24,728 nucleotides of DNA from positions 1 through 24,728 of the forward strand of contig CAZBUK010000057.1 in the NCBI GenBank assembly GCA_964495085.1. The letters are read 5' to 3'. Both the position numbers and the translations under genes were made by a program. This DNA comes from CAZBUK01 sp964495085. Its GTDB lineage: Bacteria; Bacteroidota; Ignavibacteria; T3Sed10-11. The notes below the pieces were generated by a model that was not told where the DNA came from, did no database searches, and saw only the letters and a program-made list of their open reading frames with translations. Shown in pieces: positions 1 to 8,338 of the stretch. Position 1 is the stretch's first letter; every line of letters starts with the position of its first letter.

Positions 1-155
1 TCTACGTTGATGTAGGGATCGAACTTTTGGATGGTTACACGAAGTCCCCGTGATTGAAGCAGCAGGCCGAGTGACGCCGACGCGATGCCCTTGCCGAGAG
101 ACGATACGACGCCTCCGGTAACGAATATAAATTTCACTTTGCTTTTTCTTGCCAA
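1..155 (-). CDS. pyrG: CTP synthase, N-terminal part (runs off the left edge)
   Basis: This is the amino-terminal ~51 codons of CTP synthase, the enzyme that aminates UTP to CTP with ATP and glutamine. The reverse strand reads VKFIFVTGGVVSSLGKGIAS, then SLGLLLQSRG and KFDPYINV, the highly conserved start of the synthetase domain with its P-loop-like GGVVSSLGKG. An in-frame GTG lies at 137, but it has no ribosome site at a usable distance. A TTG at 155 gives MARKSKVKFIFV, has AGGAG six bases upstream, and matches the short lysine-rich leader common in this family, so I chose TTG. It follows the DUF502 gene by 16 bases at the end of the kdsB operon. Its product CTP is the co-substrate of KdsB two genes upstream. 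The rest of the gene is outside the window. Confidence 0.95.
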   Translation of the reverse strand, partial: MARKSKVKFIFVTGGVVSSLGKGIASASLGLLLQSRGLRVTIQKFDPYINV

Positions 156-161
156 GATAAG

Positions 162-166
162 CTCCT
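162..166 (-). promoter_or_regulatory. Ribosome binding site deciding the pyrG TTG start
   Basis: AGGAG on the minus strand lies six bases before the TTG at 155 and 24 bases before the alternative GTG at 137. The spacing supports the TTG as the true start of pyrG. Confidence 0.6.
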
Positions 167-171
167 GAGAC

Positions 172-858
172 TTATTTTTCTTCTTTCAGTTTTGCACGCG
201 ACATCTCCGTCGGCGTAACGATCCCGGCAGAGAGCACCAGTTTCAGACCCTGCTCGACGGTGATGCTGAGAGAGGTGACTTCCTCCGACGGTATCAGGAC
301 CAGAATTCCGGTTGTGGGATTCGGGGGAAGTGGTATGTAAATATTAGACAGGTACTGTTTGCTGCCATCGGCTGCCTCAAAGACAAGCTCGTTGGTCTTG
401 AATCCGATGGAATAGACTCCCTTCCGCGGATACTCCACCATACAGACGTCGCGGAACGTTTTACCCTTGCTTCCAATCGAGAACGCGTTGATGAGCTCGC
501 GGGCGCCGCTATAGACCGAACGGGCGAGCGGGAGATTGAGGAAAACGCGTTCCAGAATTCTGAAAAATACCTTTCCTGCGAGATACCTGGAAAAAATACC
601 GAGCAGCAATATGAGCAGCACCGCGGTGATGAAACCCAGCCCCGGAACATTGAGTCCGATCTTCCGGTAGAACGGCGAGGCGATGCCGTCGATAAAATTA
701 AAAACGAACCAGAGAACCCATACAGTTATCGCCATGGGTATGATGATCGCCAGTCCGCGCAGGAACGATCCCCGCATTTTCACCCAGATAGTAGATCTCG
801 GTTCGTCGTCCAAATGTCCGATATGTACCTTCTTCGAATGTTGCCCCGGATTAAGCAT
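172..858 (-). CDS. DUF502 family inner-membrane protein
   Basis: The 228-residue protein matches the DUF502 family of uncharacterised membrane proteins. A polar N-terminus is followed by two hydrophobic segments, roughly residues 33-55 (rich in I, V, W, F) and 70-92 (ITAVLLILLLGIF). Then comes a conserved soluble part with the family signatures NLPLARSVYSGAREL and YPRKGVYSIGFKTNE, and a late PLPPNPTTGILVLIP stretch. GAGGGG lies about five bases before the ATG at 858. The gene starts 14 bases after kdsB and ends 16 bases before pyrG, so it is co-transcribed with envelope genes. No molecular function is established. A role in envelope homeostasis is a guess from context only. Confidence 0.88.
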   Translation of the reverse strand: MLNPGQHSKKVHIGHLDDEPRSTIWVKMRGSFLRGLAIIIPMAITVWVLWFVFNFIDGIASPFYRKIGLNVPGLGFITAVLLILLLGIFSRYLAGKVFFRILERVFLNLPLARSVYSGARELINAFSIGSKGKTFRDVCMVEYPRKGVYSIGFKTNELVFEAADGSKQYLSNIYIPLPPNPTTGILVLIPSEEVTSLSITVEQGLKLVLSAGIVTPTEMSRAKLKEEK

Positions 859-872
859 GCTGTCCCCTCGGT

Positions 873-1634
873 TTATGTTGTATGAGATTTCAGGATGTCG
901 CGAACCCGTTCCGCATCCTCCGGCGTATCGACGGGTATGCTGTCGAAATTCGTTCTGACGATAGTGATCTGAATGCCGTTCTCGAGCATGCGGAGCTGTT
1001 CAAGTTGCTCGGCGCGTTCAAGCGGACCCGGTTCCCGTGTCGTAAACCAGTCGAGCACGCTCCTCCGGTACACGTAGAGTCCGAAATGCCTGAGAAACTT
1101 TGTTCCGTTGATCCATGCGCCCCGATCCGGCGCGTTCCGCACGAACGGTATCGGCGAGCGGCTGAAATATAATGCACGTCCGTCGGATGCACAGACGACC
1201 TTCACCACGTTGGGATTTATTAGATCCTCCGGATCGGAAATCTCCTTTGCCGGCGTCGCTGCTCCCGCTTCCGGACGCTCGAGAAGTCCGGAAATGGATT
1301 CGTCGATCATGCCCGGATGGATCAGCGGTTCATCCCCCTGCACGTTTACAACGATATCCGCATCGATCCCATCCAATGCGGCGGCAATGCGATCGGTCCC
1401 GCTCGGCAGTGCAGGATCGGTCATCCGGACGGTTCCTCCGATGCTTCGGATCGGAGCGGCGATCCTCTCATCGTCCGTCGCTACGATGACCGAGCCGACC
1501 AGTTGCGCTCTGCAGACCCGTTCATACACGTGCTGAATCATGGGTTTGCCGAGGAGGTCGACGAGCGGCTTTGCCGGGAATCGCTGCGCGCCGTACCGCG
1601 ACGGAATGACTGCAACCACTGAGAGTTTTTGCAT
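873..1634 (-). CDS. kdsB: 3-deoxy-manno-octulosonate cytidylyltransferase (CMP-Kdo synthetase)
   Basis: KdsB couples CTP to Kdo, giving CMP-Kdo for lipopolysaccharide inner-core assembly in the cytoplasm. The ~253-residue product has the family's usual length. It carries the nucleotide-binding start AVIPSRYGAQRFPAKPL, the NVQGDEPLI metal/CTP motif, and late LEQLRMLENG and PVDTPEDAERVR signatures. Two adjacent starts exist, GTG at 1637 and ATG at 1634. I prefer the ATG because the gatC stop overlaps it as TGATG, which suggests coupled translation. Presence of KdsB is good evidence for an outer membrane with Kdo-containing LPS. Its neighbour pyrG supplies the CTP. Confidence 0.95.
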   Translation of the reverse strand: MQKLSVVAVIPSRYGAQRFPAKPLVDLLGKPMIQHVYERVCRAQLVGSVIVATDDERIAAPIRSIGGTVRMTDPALPSGTDRIAAALDGIDADIVVNVQGDEPLIHPGMIDESISGLLERPEAGAATPAKEISDPEDLINPNVVKVVCASDGRALYFSRSPIPFVRNAPDRGAWINGTKFLRHFGLYVYRRSVLDWFTTREPGPLERAEQLEQLRMLENGIQITIVRTNFDSIPVDTPEDAERVRDILKSHTT

Positions 1635-1927
1635 CACTTGTTCTGGATTACCTTCGGAACCGTGAAGAAGACGTCGCTCGCTGAAGGAGCGTTGCTGAGC
1701 GCGCGCTCTCTCGATATCGACGGCTGTACCTCGTCCTCCCGGAATACGTTCGACAACTCGATCACGTGCGAAAGCGGTTCGACATCGTCAGTGTTCAGGA
1801 GATTGAGCTTCTCGATATACCGTAAAATGGTATTGAACTGCTCGGTGAACGCAAGCATTTCATCGTCTGTATAATCGAGGCACGCGAGCCGCGCGATATA
1901 CTTCACTTCTTCCAGGGTAACGCTCAT
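1634..1927 (-). CDS. gatC: Asp/Glu-tRNA amidotransferase subunit C
   Basis: GatC is the small stabilising subunit of GatCAB, which turns mischarged Glu-tRNA(Gln) and Asp-tRNA(Asn) into the correct aminoacyl-tRNAs. The 97-residue product has the family start VTLEEVKYIARLACLDYTDDE, the central FNTILRYIEKLNLLNTDDVEPLSH region and the final FFTVPKVI motif. AAGGA precedes the ATG by a few bases. gatA and gatB are not in the window and must lie elsewhere, which is common. The gene sits between plsC (14-base gap) and kdsB (TGATG overlap). Confidence 0.93.
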   Translation of the reverse strand: MSVTLEEVKYIARLACLDYTDDEMLAFTEQFNTILRYIEKLNLLNTDDVEPLSHVIELSNVFREDEVQPSISRERALSNAPSASDVFFTVPKVIQNK

Positions 1928-1941
1928 ATATCCTTCCGTTC

Positions 1942-2664
1942 TCAGGCCAATATTGGTTCTTTAAAGCGGCTGTGAATGATGCCCGCTACCCGCTCCATCA
2001 GCGATACTTCAAATTCCCTGCCTTCTCCCGTATCGGTCGGGATCGGTGAATCCAGGATGAGTTCGATGGTACCCGGATTGATGATAAAAGATCCCTTCGG
2101 TCTTCTGTCGTAGCTGCCGTTTATGGTCAGCGGGATGATCGGGATGGCCGTCTTCACGGCCAGCGAAAACGCTCCGCGTTTGAAGGGCTGCAATCTCCCG
2201 TCCATGCTGCGCGTTCCCTCGGCATAGAGGAGTACCGATGCGCCCCGTCTGATTTTTTCGGCCGCCTCATCGAGACTTTTCATGGCACGGAAGCTCCGTT
2301 CCCGTTCGATAGTAATATAGGGACCGGTCCTCAGTACCCAGCCGAAAATCGGGATCTTTTCGAGTTCCTTCTTGTAAATGATGCGTATCTGGTCGGGAAT
2401 GCCGGCCATAACCGCCGGTATATCGAATATGCTCGCATGGTTCGAGACGTATACGAAATTCTTCCCGCCGGCGATATGCTCGAGTCCCTGAACCACGATC
2501 CGGATTCCGCAGATCCACAAAATGGTTTTTCCCCACCCTCGGCCGATGGCCGCGAAAACCTTTCCCCCAGGATCAATCGGGCGGAGAATAATGGTCGAAA
2601 TCCCGAATGCCAGAGTCGCCATCGATGCGAGAATCAACCTGATTGCGGTCATGATAGCCTTCAT
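1942..2664 (-). CDS. plsC: 1-acyl-sn-glycerol-3-phosphate acyltransferase (PlsC family)
   Basis: This enzyme family adds the second acyl chain to lysophosphatidate in phospholipid synthesis at the inner membrane. Visible motifs are the catalytic NHASIFD (HX4D), IPIFGWVLRTGPYITIER, the acyl-acceptor site EGTRS, and IPIIPLTINGS. A hydrophobic N-terminus anchors it. An upstream in-frame ATG at 2733 would give 263 residues. I prefer the ATG at 2664 (240 residues): GGAGG lies seven bases before it, it overlaps the M48 gene stop as ATGA, and it begins directly with the membrane segment. A lysophospholipid acyltransferase with another acceptor cannot be excluded. Confidence 0.9.
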   Translation of the reverse strand: MKAIMTAIRLILASMATLAFGISTIILRPIDPGGKVFAAIGRGWGKTILWICGIRIVVQGLEHIAGGKNFVYVSNHASIFDIPAVMAGIPDQIRIIYKKELEKIPIFGWVLRTGPYITIERERSFRAMKSLDEAAEKIRRGASVLLYAEGTRSMDGRLQPFKRGAFSLAVKTAIPIIPLTINGSYDRRPKGSFIINPGTIELILDSPIPTDTGEGREFEVSLMERVAGIIHSRFKEPILA

Positions 2665-3854
2665 CCGTAATCCTCCGCCGCCCTGATACGTTTTGCGATC
2701 GTCGGATGACCGTGAAAAAATATCTCGACCCATCGCGGCGGTTCCGGATCGCTCAGATTCAGAGCGGAGAGTTTTCGCATGGCCGATACGAATGCCTGTC
2801 TGTTGCCGGTTGTTCGAAGCGCGTACCGGTCGGCCTGGTATTCGTGTCTCCGGGAAAACCAGTTCTCGAGCGGTCCGGCTGCTAATCCGTAGAGACTCAG
2901 CCAGAGAGAAATCAACGGAAGCGCCGCGAGTTCCGTTATGTCGTTAAATCCGAACCACCGTGTCGAAACCGTATAGAGCTGCGCGGCTACGAAGAGGGAG
3001 ACGAACGTACCGGCAACTCCGAGCGCCATCGTCTTTTTCAGATGGCCGAGCTTAAAGTGACCGAGTTCATGCGCAAAGACGACGTCGATCTCGTCGTCGT
3101 TAAAATCTTTCAGGAGCGTATCGCCGAGTATGATGCGCCTCGCTTTTCCGATGCCGGTAAATGCGGCATTCGCTTTCTTCGTTTTCGAGCTCATGTCGAA
3201 TTGAAAAACACCCCGAACCCGCATGCCTGCATCTCTGCAGCGGTCGAGTATCCGCTCCTTGAGAGGACCGTCGTCGAGCGGTTTAAACGTGTAGAAAATC
3301 GGAAAGAGTACGGTCGGCGCCAGACGTGCGAGCACGACCGATACGATAACGAGCAGCATCCCGACCGGGAGCCACCACCACGTCTCGTACGTTCTGAGAA
3401 AATAATAGAACAGAAGCAGTACCGGCGTACCGATCGTCGCGCCGATAAGCATACCCTTTATGCCGTCCCAGAGCCAGGCGGTGAAAGTCTGTGCGGATAA
3501 TCCGTATTTATGTTCGAGTATGAAGCCGGAATAAATCCGAAGCGGGAAGGTCAGCGCCGCTCCGCTGATTCCGAAGAGCGCGGAGAAAAGCAGCACCGCA
3601 ACGTACGGAGAATCCGTCGGGAGATAACTGAGCCGTTCGAACAGCTGCGTCAATCCGAGTCCGACTGCCAGTAGGGTATACGTAAAAAAAAGGACGATCG
3701 AGATAATGCTGAGTTTTATTCTGATGCGGGAGTAAACGCGGGCCTTGCTGAGGGATTGATCTTGTCCGGAGTGATCCGTTTGGTTCGGAGGTGGATATGC
3801 CTTGCGTTCGTTCTGTGATGTATGGGTATGGGTTAAAGAATCATAAGCGGACAT
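2661..3854 (-). CDS. M48 family (Ste24/CAAX-protease-like) membrane metalloprotease
   Basis: A 397-residue multi-pass zinc metalloprotease resembling Ste24/CAAX prenyl protease 1. The zinc motif HELGH is at residues 262-266, and the third ligand glutamate is in HEYQAD at about 338. The family signatures KANAAFTGIGKARRIILGDTLL (about 227-248) and the C-terminal GHPTIAKRI are present. Several hydrophobic segments lie near residues 48-70, 84-105, 131-155, 161-180 and 278-300. The first ~40 residues are polar and low in complexity, so the true start could be slightly downstream. Bacterial relatives are linked to membrane protein quality control; the substrate is unknown. It is the first gene of the six-gene operon ending in pyrG. 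Confidence 0.9.
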   Translation of the reverse strand: MSAYDSLTHTHTSQNERKAYPPPNQTDHSGQDQSLSKARVYSRIRIKLSIISIVLFFTYTLLAVGLGLTQLFERLSYLPTDSPYVAVLLFSALFGISGAALTFPLRIYSGFILEHKYGLSAQTFTAWLWDGIKGMLIGATIGTPVLLLFYYFLRTYETWWWLPVGMLLVIVSVVLARLAPTVLFPIFYTFKPLDDGPLKERILDRCRDAGMRVRGVFQFDMSSKTKKANAAFTGIGKARRIILGDTLLKDFNDDEIDVVFAHELGHFKLGHLKKTMALGVAGTFVSLFVAAQLYTVSTRWFGFNDITELAALPLISLWLSLYGLAAGPLENWFSRRHEYQADRYALRTTGNRQAFVSAMRKLSALNLSDPEPPRWVEIFFHGHPTIAKRIRAAEDYG

Positions 3855-3896
3855 ACACTCGATGACACAATAGCACGTTCATCAATGGTTTTTGTT

Positions 3897-3925
3897 AACT
3901 TACTCATTTCGGGATTGAAAATCAA
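3897..3925 (-). promoter_or_regulatory. Candidate promoter for the M48-plsC-gatC-kdsB-DUF502-pyrG operon
   Basis: On the minus strand TTGATT, a 17-base spacer and TAAGTT lie about 42 bases before the M48 start. The -10 match is weak, so this is only a candidate. It is the best-placed pair I see in the 146-base gap between pepD and the operon. Confidence 0.28.
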
Positions 3926-4000
3926 GGCGCGGATTAAGCGGATGGCGAAGCCGGAAAGGCAGAAATCTGAATCGGCCGTACTGTGTTTCGAATATACTGA

Positions 4001-5458
4001 TTAATCCGAAAGTTTTTTCAAGATCAGAAGCACGCACCGGTAGAAATTTCTGACGGCGGGAATGTAGACGCGCTCCGTCGGAGAATGCGCACCCGTTATG
4101 GTCGGACCGAAGGAGATCATGTCCATATCGGGATACTTCTTACCGATAATGCCGCATTCGAGTCCCGCATGGATCGCTTTTAACTCCGGTTCTTTTTCAT
4201 AGAACTCGGTAAATATCTTCTTCGCCATCGCAAGCGTTCTCGATTCGAGGTTCGGCTTCCACCCCGGATATCCGTCCGTATGCCGTACCGCTGCGCCTGC
4301 GGTCGACATCAATCCGGAAACCGTAGCGGCAATTTTGTCGCGTTCGGCATCGATCGCGCTGCGCTGGCTGGTACCGATGATGACCGAGGAATTCTGAATC
4401 CTGACCGTAGCGAGATTCGTCGATGTTTCGACGAGACCCGGAACGTCGGCGCTCATAGCAATGACGCCATGCGGCAGTGAATAGAGCAGGCCGAATAGTC
4501 TCGCCGTCGCTTCCCGTGTGAATACCTGATCGAACGTCTCATCCACGCCGCTAGATGCGACGAGCACTCCGGGATCCGTCGATGCGTAGTCGGATTTATA
4601 CCGATGGGCTGCTACGCTGACGTATTCCCTGACGATGTCGAGACGGGACTGATGCACATAGATGACCGCTTCGGCTTCCCGTGCGATCGCGTTCCTCTTG
4701 CTTCCTCCTTCGATAGCGGCAAGATAGCATGGATTCTCGGCGTTCAGGCGCTTGAGCGTCTCGGCGAGAAGTTTGATCGCATTTCCCCGACCGAGGTGGA
4801 TATCGATTCCCGAATGGCCACCCCTGAGTCCCTTTACCTCGATCCGGAAGGGCACCCATCCTTCGGGCGGAGATGTATACAGAATCTGAAATTCGCCCAT
4901 CGTATCCTTGCCGCCCGCACAACCGATGTACAGTTCTCCCTCCTCTTCGGAATCCATATTGATGAGAATTTTACCCTTCAGGAGATCCGGGTCGAGCGAG
5001 TAAGCGCCGGTTAACCCGGTCTCCTCATCTATAGTGAAGAGCAATTCGAGCGGTCCGTGTTCCGATCGCTCGTCGATCACGGCCAACGCGGCCGCGACGC
5101 CGATGCCGTTATCCGCGCCGAGCGTCGTTCCGTCCGCGGTGATCCAGTCGCCCTCGATTCTCATCCGTATCGGATCCCTGCTAAAGTCGTGCTCGGTCTC
5201 CTTGTTCTTCTCGCATACCATATCGGTGTGGCTCTGCAGGACGACGATCGGTTTGTTCTCACGACCGGGAGAACCGGGTACCCGGATGACGGTGTTACCC
5301 ACCTGATCCTGATCCGCTTCGAGTTTTTTGCGTTCCGCAAGACGGAGAAGATATTCGCCCGCCTGTTTCTCGTTCTTGGAGCAGCGCGGGATCTGGTTCA
5401 ATTCATAGAAATATCGGAAGAGGGGTTTTGGTTCGAGGTCGGGGATGGACTGCGACAT
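4001..5458 (-). CDS. pepD: Aminoacyl-histidine dipeptidase (PepD, M20 family)
   Basis: A cytosolic dizinc dipeptidase of the M20C/PepD type, typically cleaving Xaa-His dipeptides such as carnosine. The 485-residue length is normal for PepD. Metal and catalytic residues can be placed: H77 and D79 (QSHTDMVCEKN), bridging D116 (GADNGIG), E145-E146 (TIDEETGLTGA), D169 (INMDSEEEG) and C-terminal H458 (GAHSPTERV). The lid domain contains LRGGHSGIDIHLGRGNA. No strong ribosome site is seen before the ATG (only GAAAG). It appears monocistronic, divergent from the HAD gene across a 256-base gap. Confidence 0.95.
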   Translation of the reverse strand: MSQSIPDLEPKPLFRYFYELNQIPRCSKNEKQAGEYLLRLAERKKLEADQDQVGNTVIRVPGSPGRENKPIVVLQSHTDMVCEKNKETEHDFSRDPIRMRIEGDWITADGTTLGADNGIGVAAALAVIDERSEHGPLELLFTIDEETGLTGAYSLDPDLLKGKILINMDSEEEGELYIGCAGGKDTMGEFQILYTSPPEGWVPFRIEVKGLRGGHSGIDIHLGRGNAIKLLAETLKRLNAENPCYLAAIEGGSKRNAIAREAEAVIYVHQSRLDIVREYVSVAAHRYKSDYASTDPGVLVASSGVDETFDQVFTREATARLFGLLYSLPHGVIAMSADVPGLVETSTNLATVRIQNSSVIIGTSQRSAIDAERDKIAATVSGLMSTAGAAVRHTDGYPGWKPNLESRTLAMAKKIFTEFYEKEPELKAIHAGLECGIIGKKYPDMDMISFGPTITGAHSPTERVYIPAVRNFYRCVLLILKKLSD

Positions 5459-5537
5459 ACATATCTTTCGTGATTTGTTACGAGTCGAAGATTATTCAGG
5501 TAATTAACAAATAATTTATTCAATAGCAAGCATTTTT

Positions 5538-5566
5538 TTGCATATCCGGACTGAAGTGTGTAATAT
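5538..5566 (+). promoter_or_regulatory. Candidate promoter for the HAD phosphatase gene
   Basis: TTGCAT (5538-5543), a 17-base spacer ending in TGTG, and TAATAT (5561-5566) form a sigma70-like pair on the plus strand. A start near 5573 would give a leader of about 140 bases. That leader contains short hairpins, including CTCCGG-TTC-CCGGAG at 5679-5693. No known riboswitch class was recognised. Confidence 0.3.
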
Positions 5567-5714
5567 CTTGTTACTCGTCGGCGGCGGGAAATTATCCCGA
5601 TGCCCGTCCCCGGTAACGATATGCCGTATGGAATCCGGAACGAGTCCTGCAGTTCGGGTATTCCGCATGCAGGTGCTGCTCCGGTTCCCGGAGAATATAA
5701 ACGGAAACAACTCC

Positions 5715-6368
5715 ATGAAGCATTATCAATATCTCCTGTTCGATCTCGACGGGACCTTGACAGATTCGCAGGAAGGCATCATCAATTCCATCAGATATGC
5801 ACTCGGGAAGCTCGGCATCACGGAGAACGATGAAGATAAACTTCTTACCTTTATCGGTCCGCCATTCGTAAACTCTCTCAGGGAGCATTACGGCTTCGAT
5901 GAATCCCGGATAGGCACCGCCGTAACAACATACCGGGAATACTTCACCTCAAAGGGTATATACGAAAACAGATTGTATCCCGGGGTAGCAGAGATGCTCG
6001 GGCGGGTCAGGGAATCCGGAAAGAATCTCGTGCTCGCAACTTCGAAACCGGAGGTCTACGCGCTTCGTATCCTCGAGCTATTCGGCATTCGTGAGTACTT
6101 CGGGATAGTCTCCGGGAGCTCTCTCGACGGCTCGATCAGCGTGAAGAGCGATATCATTCGGAGGGTCTTCGAACAGACGGGGGACGAACACAGGGAGAAA
6201 TCCATAATGATCGGCGACCGAAAACACGATATACTCGGCGCCCGGGAGAACGGCATCGATTCGGTGGGCGTCTTGTACGGATACGGAAAACCGGAAGAGA
6301 TTACCGCGGCGCTGCCGACCTATACGGTCCGATCGGTCGCAGAGCTAACGGAGTTGTTTCAAGTGTGA
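5715..6368 (+). CDS. HAD family hydrolase, phosphoglycolate-phosphatase-like
   Basis: A 217-residue subfamily IA HAD phosphatase. Motif I is DLDGTLTDS near the N-terminus with both aspartates, motif II is LATSKP, and motif III is IGDRKHDILGARENG, with the usual helical cap between I and II. The sequence is closest in style to Gph/PpaX-like enzymes that clear phosphoglycolate or pyrophosphate; the substrate cannot be set from motifs. The frame stays open upstream to 5538, but the protein family begins at MKHYQYLLFDLDGT. GGAAA lies seven bases before the ATG at 5715, so I use that start. It stands alone on the plus strand and ends 22 bases before the convergent dsbD stop. Confidence 0.9.
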   Translation: MKHYQYLLFDLDGTLTDSQEGIINSIRYALGKLGITENDEDKLLTFIGPPFVNSLREHYGFDESRIGTAVTTYREYFTSKGIYENRLYPGVAEMLGRVRESGKNLVLATSKPEVYALRILELFGIREYFGIVSGSSLDGSISVKSDIIRRVFEQTGDEHREKSIMIGDRKHDILGARENGIDSVGVLYGYGKPEEITAALPTYTVRSVAELTELFQV

Positions 6369-6370
6369 TC

Positions 6371-6412
6371 GGAGGCGACGGAACATATGTTCAATGCGTC
6401 CGTCCCGCCTCC
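6371..6412. terminator. Imperfect inverted repeat at the HAD/dsbD convergent junction
   Basis: GGAGGCGACGGA (6371-6382) pairs with TCCGTCCCGCCTCC (6399-6412), leaving a two-base bulge. The interval also holds the perfect 12-base palindrome GAACATATGTTC (6381-6392). The structure starts just after the HAD stop and covers the last dsbD codons, so it could end transcription from either side. No T-run follows on either strand, so a classic intrinsic terminator is not supported. Confidence 0.35.
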
Positions 6413-8220
6413 GCGATCCGGGTCGTCAGGGTTTCGACCCGCTGCAGCAGATCGGAAGCCGGTATGAATCCGACGATTCTTATCGATTCGATCTCTTCAC
6501 CGTTCCCCCCTAAGAAAACGATGGTAGGCACTCCGGCAATGTTATAGGTCGTCCGTAATTCCTGCGATGAAGGCGAATCGAAATTCGTCAGATCCACCTT
6601 CAGAAGCATCATGCTGCTCATCCGGTCGATGACCTCCTGATCGGTGAAGGTGAGCCGGTCGAGTTCGAGACAGGGAATACACCAGCTTGCCGAAAAATAG
6701 AGAATCGCCGGATCTCCGGCTTCACGGGCGGAGGTGAGACGTTCCGCCGAGTACGCCTCCCATTCGATGGCCGGTTTCTGACCTGCAAGGTAAAACAATA
6801 TGCCGCCGGCAACGGCTGCGGTCCCGACCAAACGCTTGACCCACGGGAATACCTTTCTGCCCGTCCGCGAACGTTCGATGAATGCAAGATACACGCCTCC
6901 TATTACCAGCGTGATCGGGATAAGGATATAGATGTATTGCGGGTTGACGGCGAGCGAAATATAGAAAAAGCCGACACCGATCAGCACGATTCCCATCAAT
7001 TTCTTTACCCAATCCATCCAGGCGCCCGATTTCGGAAGTTTGCTCAAGAGACCCGAAAAAGTACCGAGTATGAGATAGGGGAGACCGAGACCGAGACTCA
7101 GAATGAAGAACGCGGCAAATCCGAAAAGCGGATCCGCCTTTTGTCCGACCAATGCGAGCAGCGCAATGATCGGGGGACCGATGCATGGCGCAGCGAAAAT
7201 CCCGACGACCAGGCCGGATACGTAAATGCCGAGAATCCCTGCCGTGTGCGTACCTCCCAATCTGCTGGTGAGCCAGTATGGCAGCTGTATCTCGTACAAT
7301 CCGAACAGGCTCAATGCCAGCAGGAAGAAGAGCGTCCCGATACCGATCATAACCCATGTGGATTGTAATATCCCCCCGAAGAGACCGCCGCTCAATGCCG
7401 CCGCCACTCCAAGAACGCTGTACATGGTCGCGATGCCGAGGACGTAGACGAGCGCTCTGAAGAATACCCTGAGCGTATTGCTATCGGTCTGTGCCCCGAA
7501 AACCGAAACGGTAACCGTCAACATCGGATAGACGCATGGAGTCAGATTCAAGGCGAGTCCGATGAGAAAGATCGCCCCGAATGCAATGAGCAGGTTCCCT
7601 TCATCGAACAATGCGCCTAACGCCTCGCTGCCGTCGTTCCTCTTCGCCATGGAAAGTTCACCGATATTACCGATTGCCTCGGAGGTGAAGATATCCGTGT
7701 TGATCTGTCCCGCCGGCGTTTCGAGGCCGACGACCCGTATATCGACCGGGATCGGTACATCAGACGGAGCGAGACAAACCTGATCGTCGCACGCCTGAAC
7801 GGTCAGTATCCCGGTAAGGCGGTGTACACCCGGTTCGGTATCACGTGCGGCAAGAAGTTTCATGAAGATGTAGATGCTGCCTTCATAGACGTCGAGTTCG
7901 TCGTCGGCGAAGGCGAACCGGTAGCTCTTCGCATCCGGATAATGCATGCCGGTGGTTTGAAAACCTGGATTCGGGTCGAACGATACGACCGTTCCGATGA
8001 GATAATCTTCGGTCGGGATATGTGCGTTTATATGCCACGACGGTTCTATGTCAAGGCGGATCGCGGCATAGAACTCCGCTCCGGGATGAACGTTGTCGAC
8101 GGAGAGGAACGATTCCGCGGTAATTTTATCTCCCGATGAGGCCCCGGGAAAACCGAACTGAGCTGCGGTATGCAGCGCCAGTGCGGCGATAGGAATGAGA
8201 ACCAGTAATATACGTTTCAT
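6391..8220 (-). CDS. dsbD: Protein-disulfide reductase DsbD
   Basis: DsbD carries electrons from cytoplasmic thioredoxin across the inner membrane to periplasmic thiol proteins. All three modules are present in ~610 residues. After a signal peptide there is an N-terminal domain with the Cys pair C145/C150 (QACDDQVC). A membrane core of about eight helices (residues ~210-480) carries C230 (LNLTPCVYP) and C347 (AAPCIGPP). The C-terminal thioredoxin domain has WCIPC (C515/C518) and the cis-proline in AGVPTIVF. TTG-ATG occurs at the start; I use the ATG at 8220, although no clear ribosome site is seen. It lies 118 bases downstream of the alkaline phosphatase gene on the same strand. Confidence 0.95.
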   Translation of the reverse strand: MKRILLVLIPIAALALHTAAQFGFPGASSGDKITAESFLSVDNVHPGAEFYAAIRLDIEPSWHINAHIPTEDYLIGTVVSFDPNPGFQTTGMHYPDAKSYRFAFADDELDVYEGSIYIFMKLLAARDTEPGVHRLTGILTVQACDDQVCLAPSDVPIPVDIRVVGLETPAGQINTDIFTSEAIGNIGELSMAKRNDGSEALGALFDEGNLLIAFGAIFLIGLALNLTPCVYPMLTVTVSVFGAQTDSNTLRVFFRALVYVLGIATMYSVLGVAAALSGGLFGGILQSTWVMIGIGTLFFLLALSLFGLYEIQLPYWLTSRLGGTHTAGILGIYVSGLVVGIFAAPCIGPPIIALLALVGQKADPLFGFAAFFILSLGLGLPYLILGTFSGLLSKLPKSGAWMDWVKKLMGIVLIGVGFFYISLAVNPQYIYILIPITLVIGGVYLAFIERSRTGRKVFPWVKRLVGTAAVAGGILFYLAGQKPAIEWEAYSAERLTSAREAGDPAILYFSASWCIPCLELDRLTFTDQEVIDRMSSMMLLKVDLTNFDSPSSQELRTTYNIAGVPTIVFLGGNGEEIESIRIVGFIPASDLLQRVETLTTRIAEAGRTH

Positions 8221-8338
8221 CAACTATTTGCGGGAAATGTATTATTGAACATGAGTGGTCATGTCGCCGCCGCGAACGGCGAAGACACAACGTTACCTGA
8301 TAGAACAATCGGCGGCGGAAATCAATTCCGCACGGTGG

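Noticed and set aside
5573..5714. Riboswitch in the HAD gene leader.
   Set aside because: Short hairpins are present, but none of the conserved cores I know (TPP, cobalamin, SAM, c-di-GMP, glycine) can be seen.
5592..5888. Minus-strand frame across the HAD start.
   Set aside because: It overlaps a well-supported HAD gene and has no recognisable protein features; it is a shadow frame.
8268..8331. Two small hairpins (GCGGAA-ATCAA-TTCCGC at 8315-8331; a G-TTCG-C capped stem at 8268-8281) as a terminator for the alkaline phosphatase.
   Set aside because: Stems of five or six pairs with no T-run, and the tetraloop closing pair is reversed from the stable type; not enough to call.
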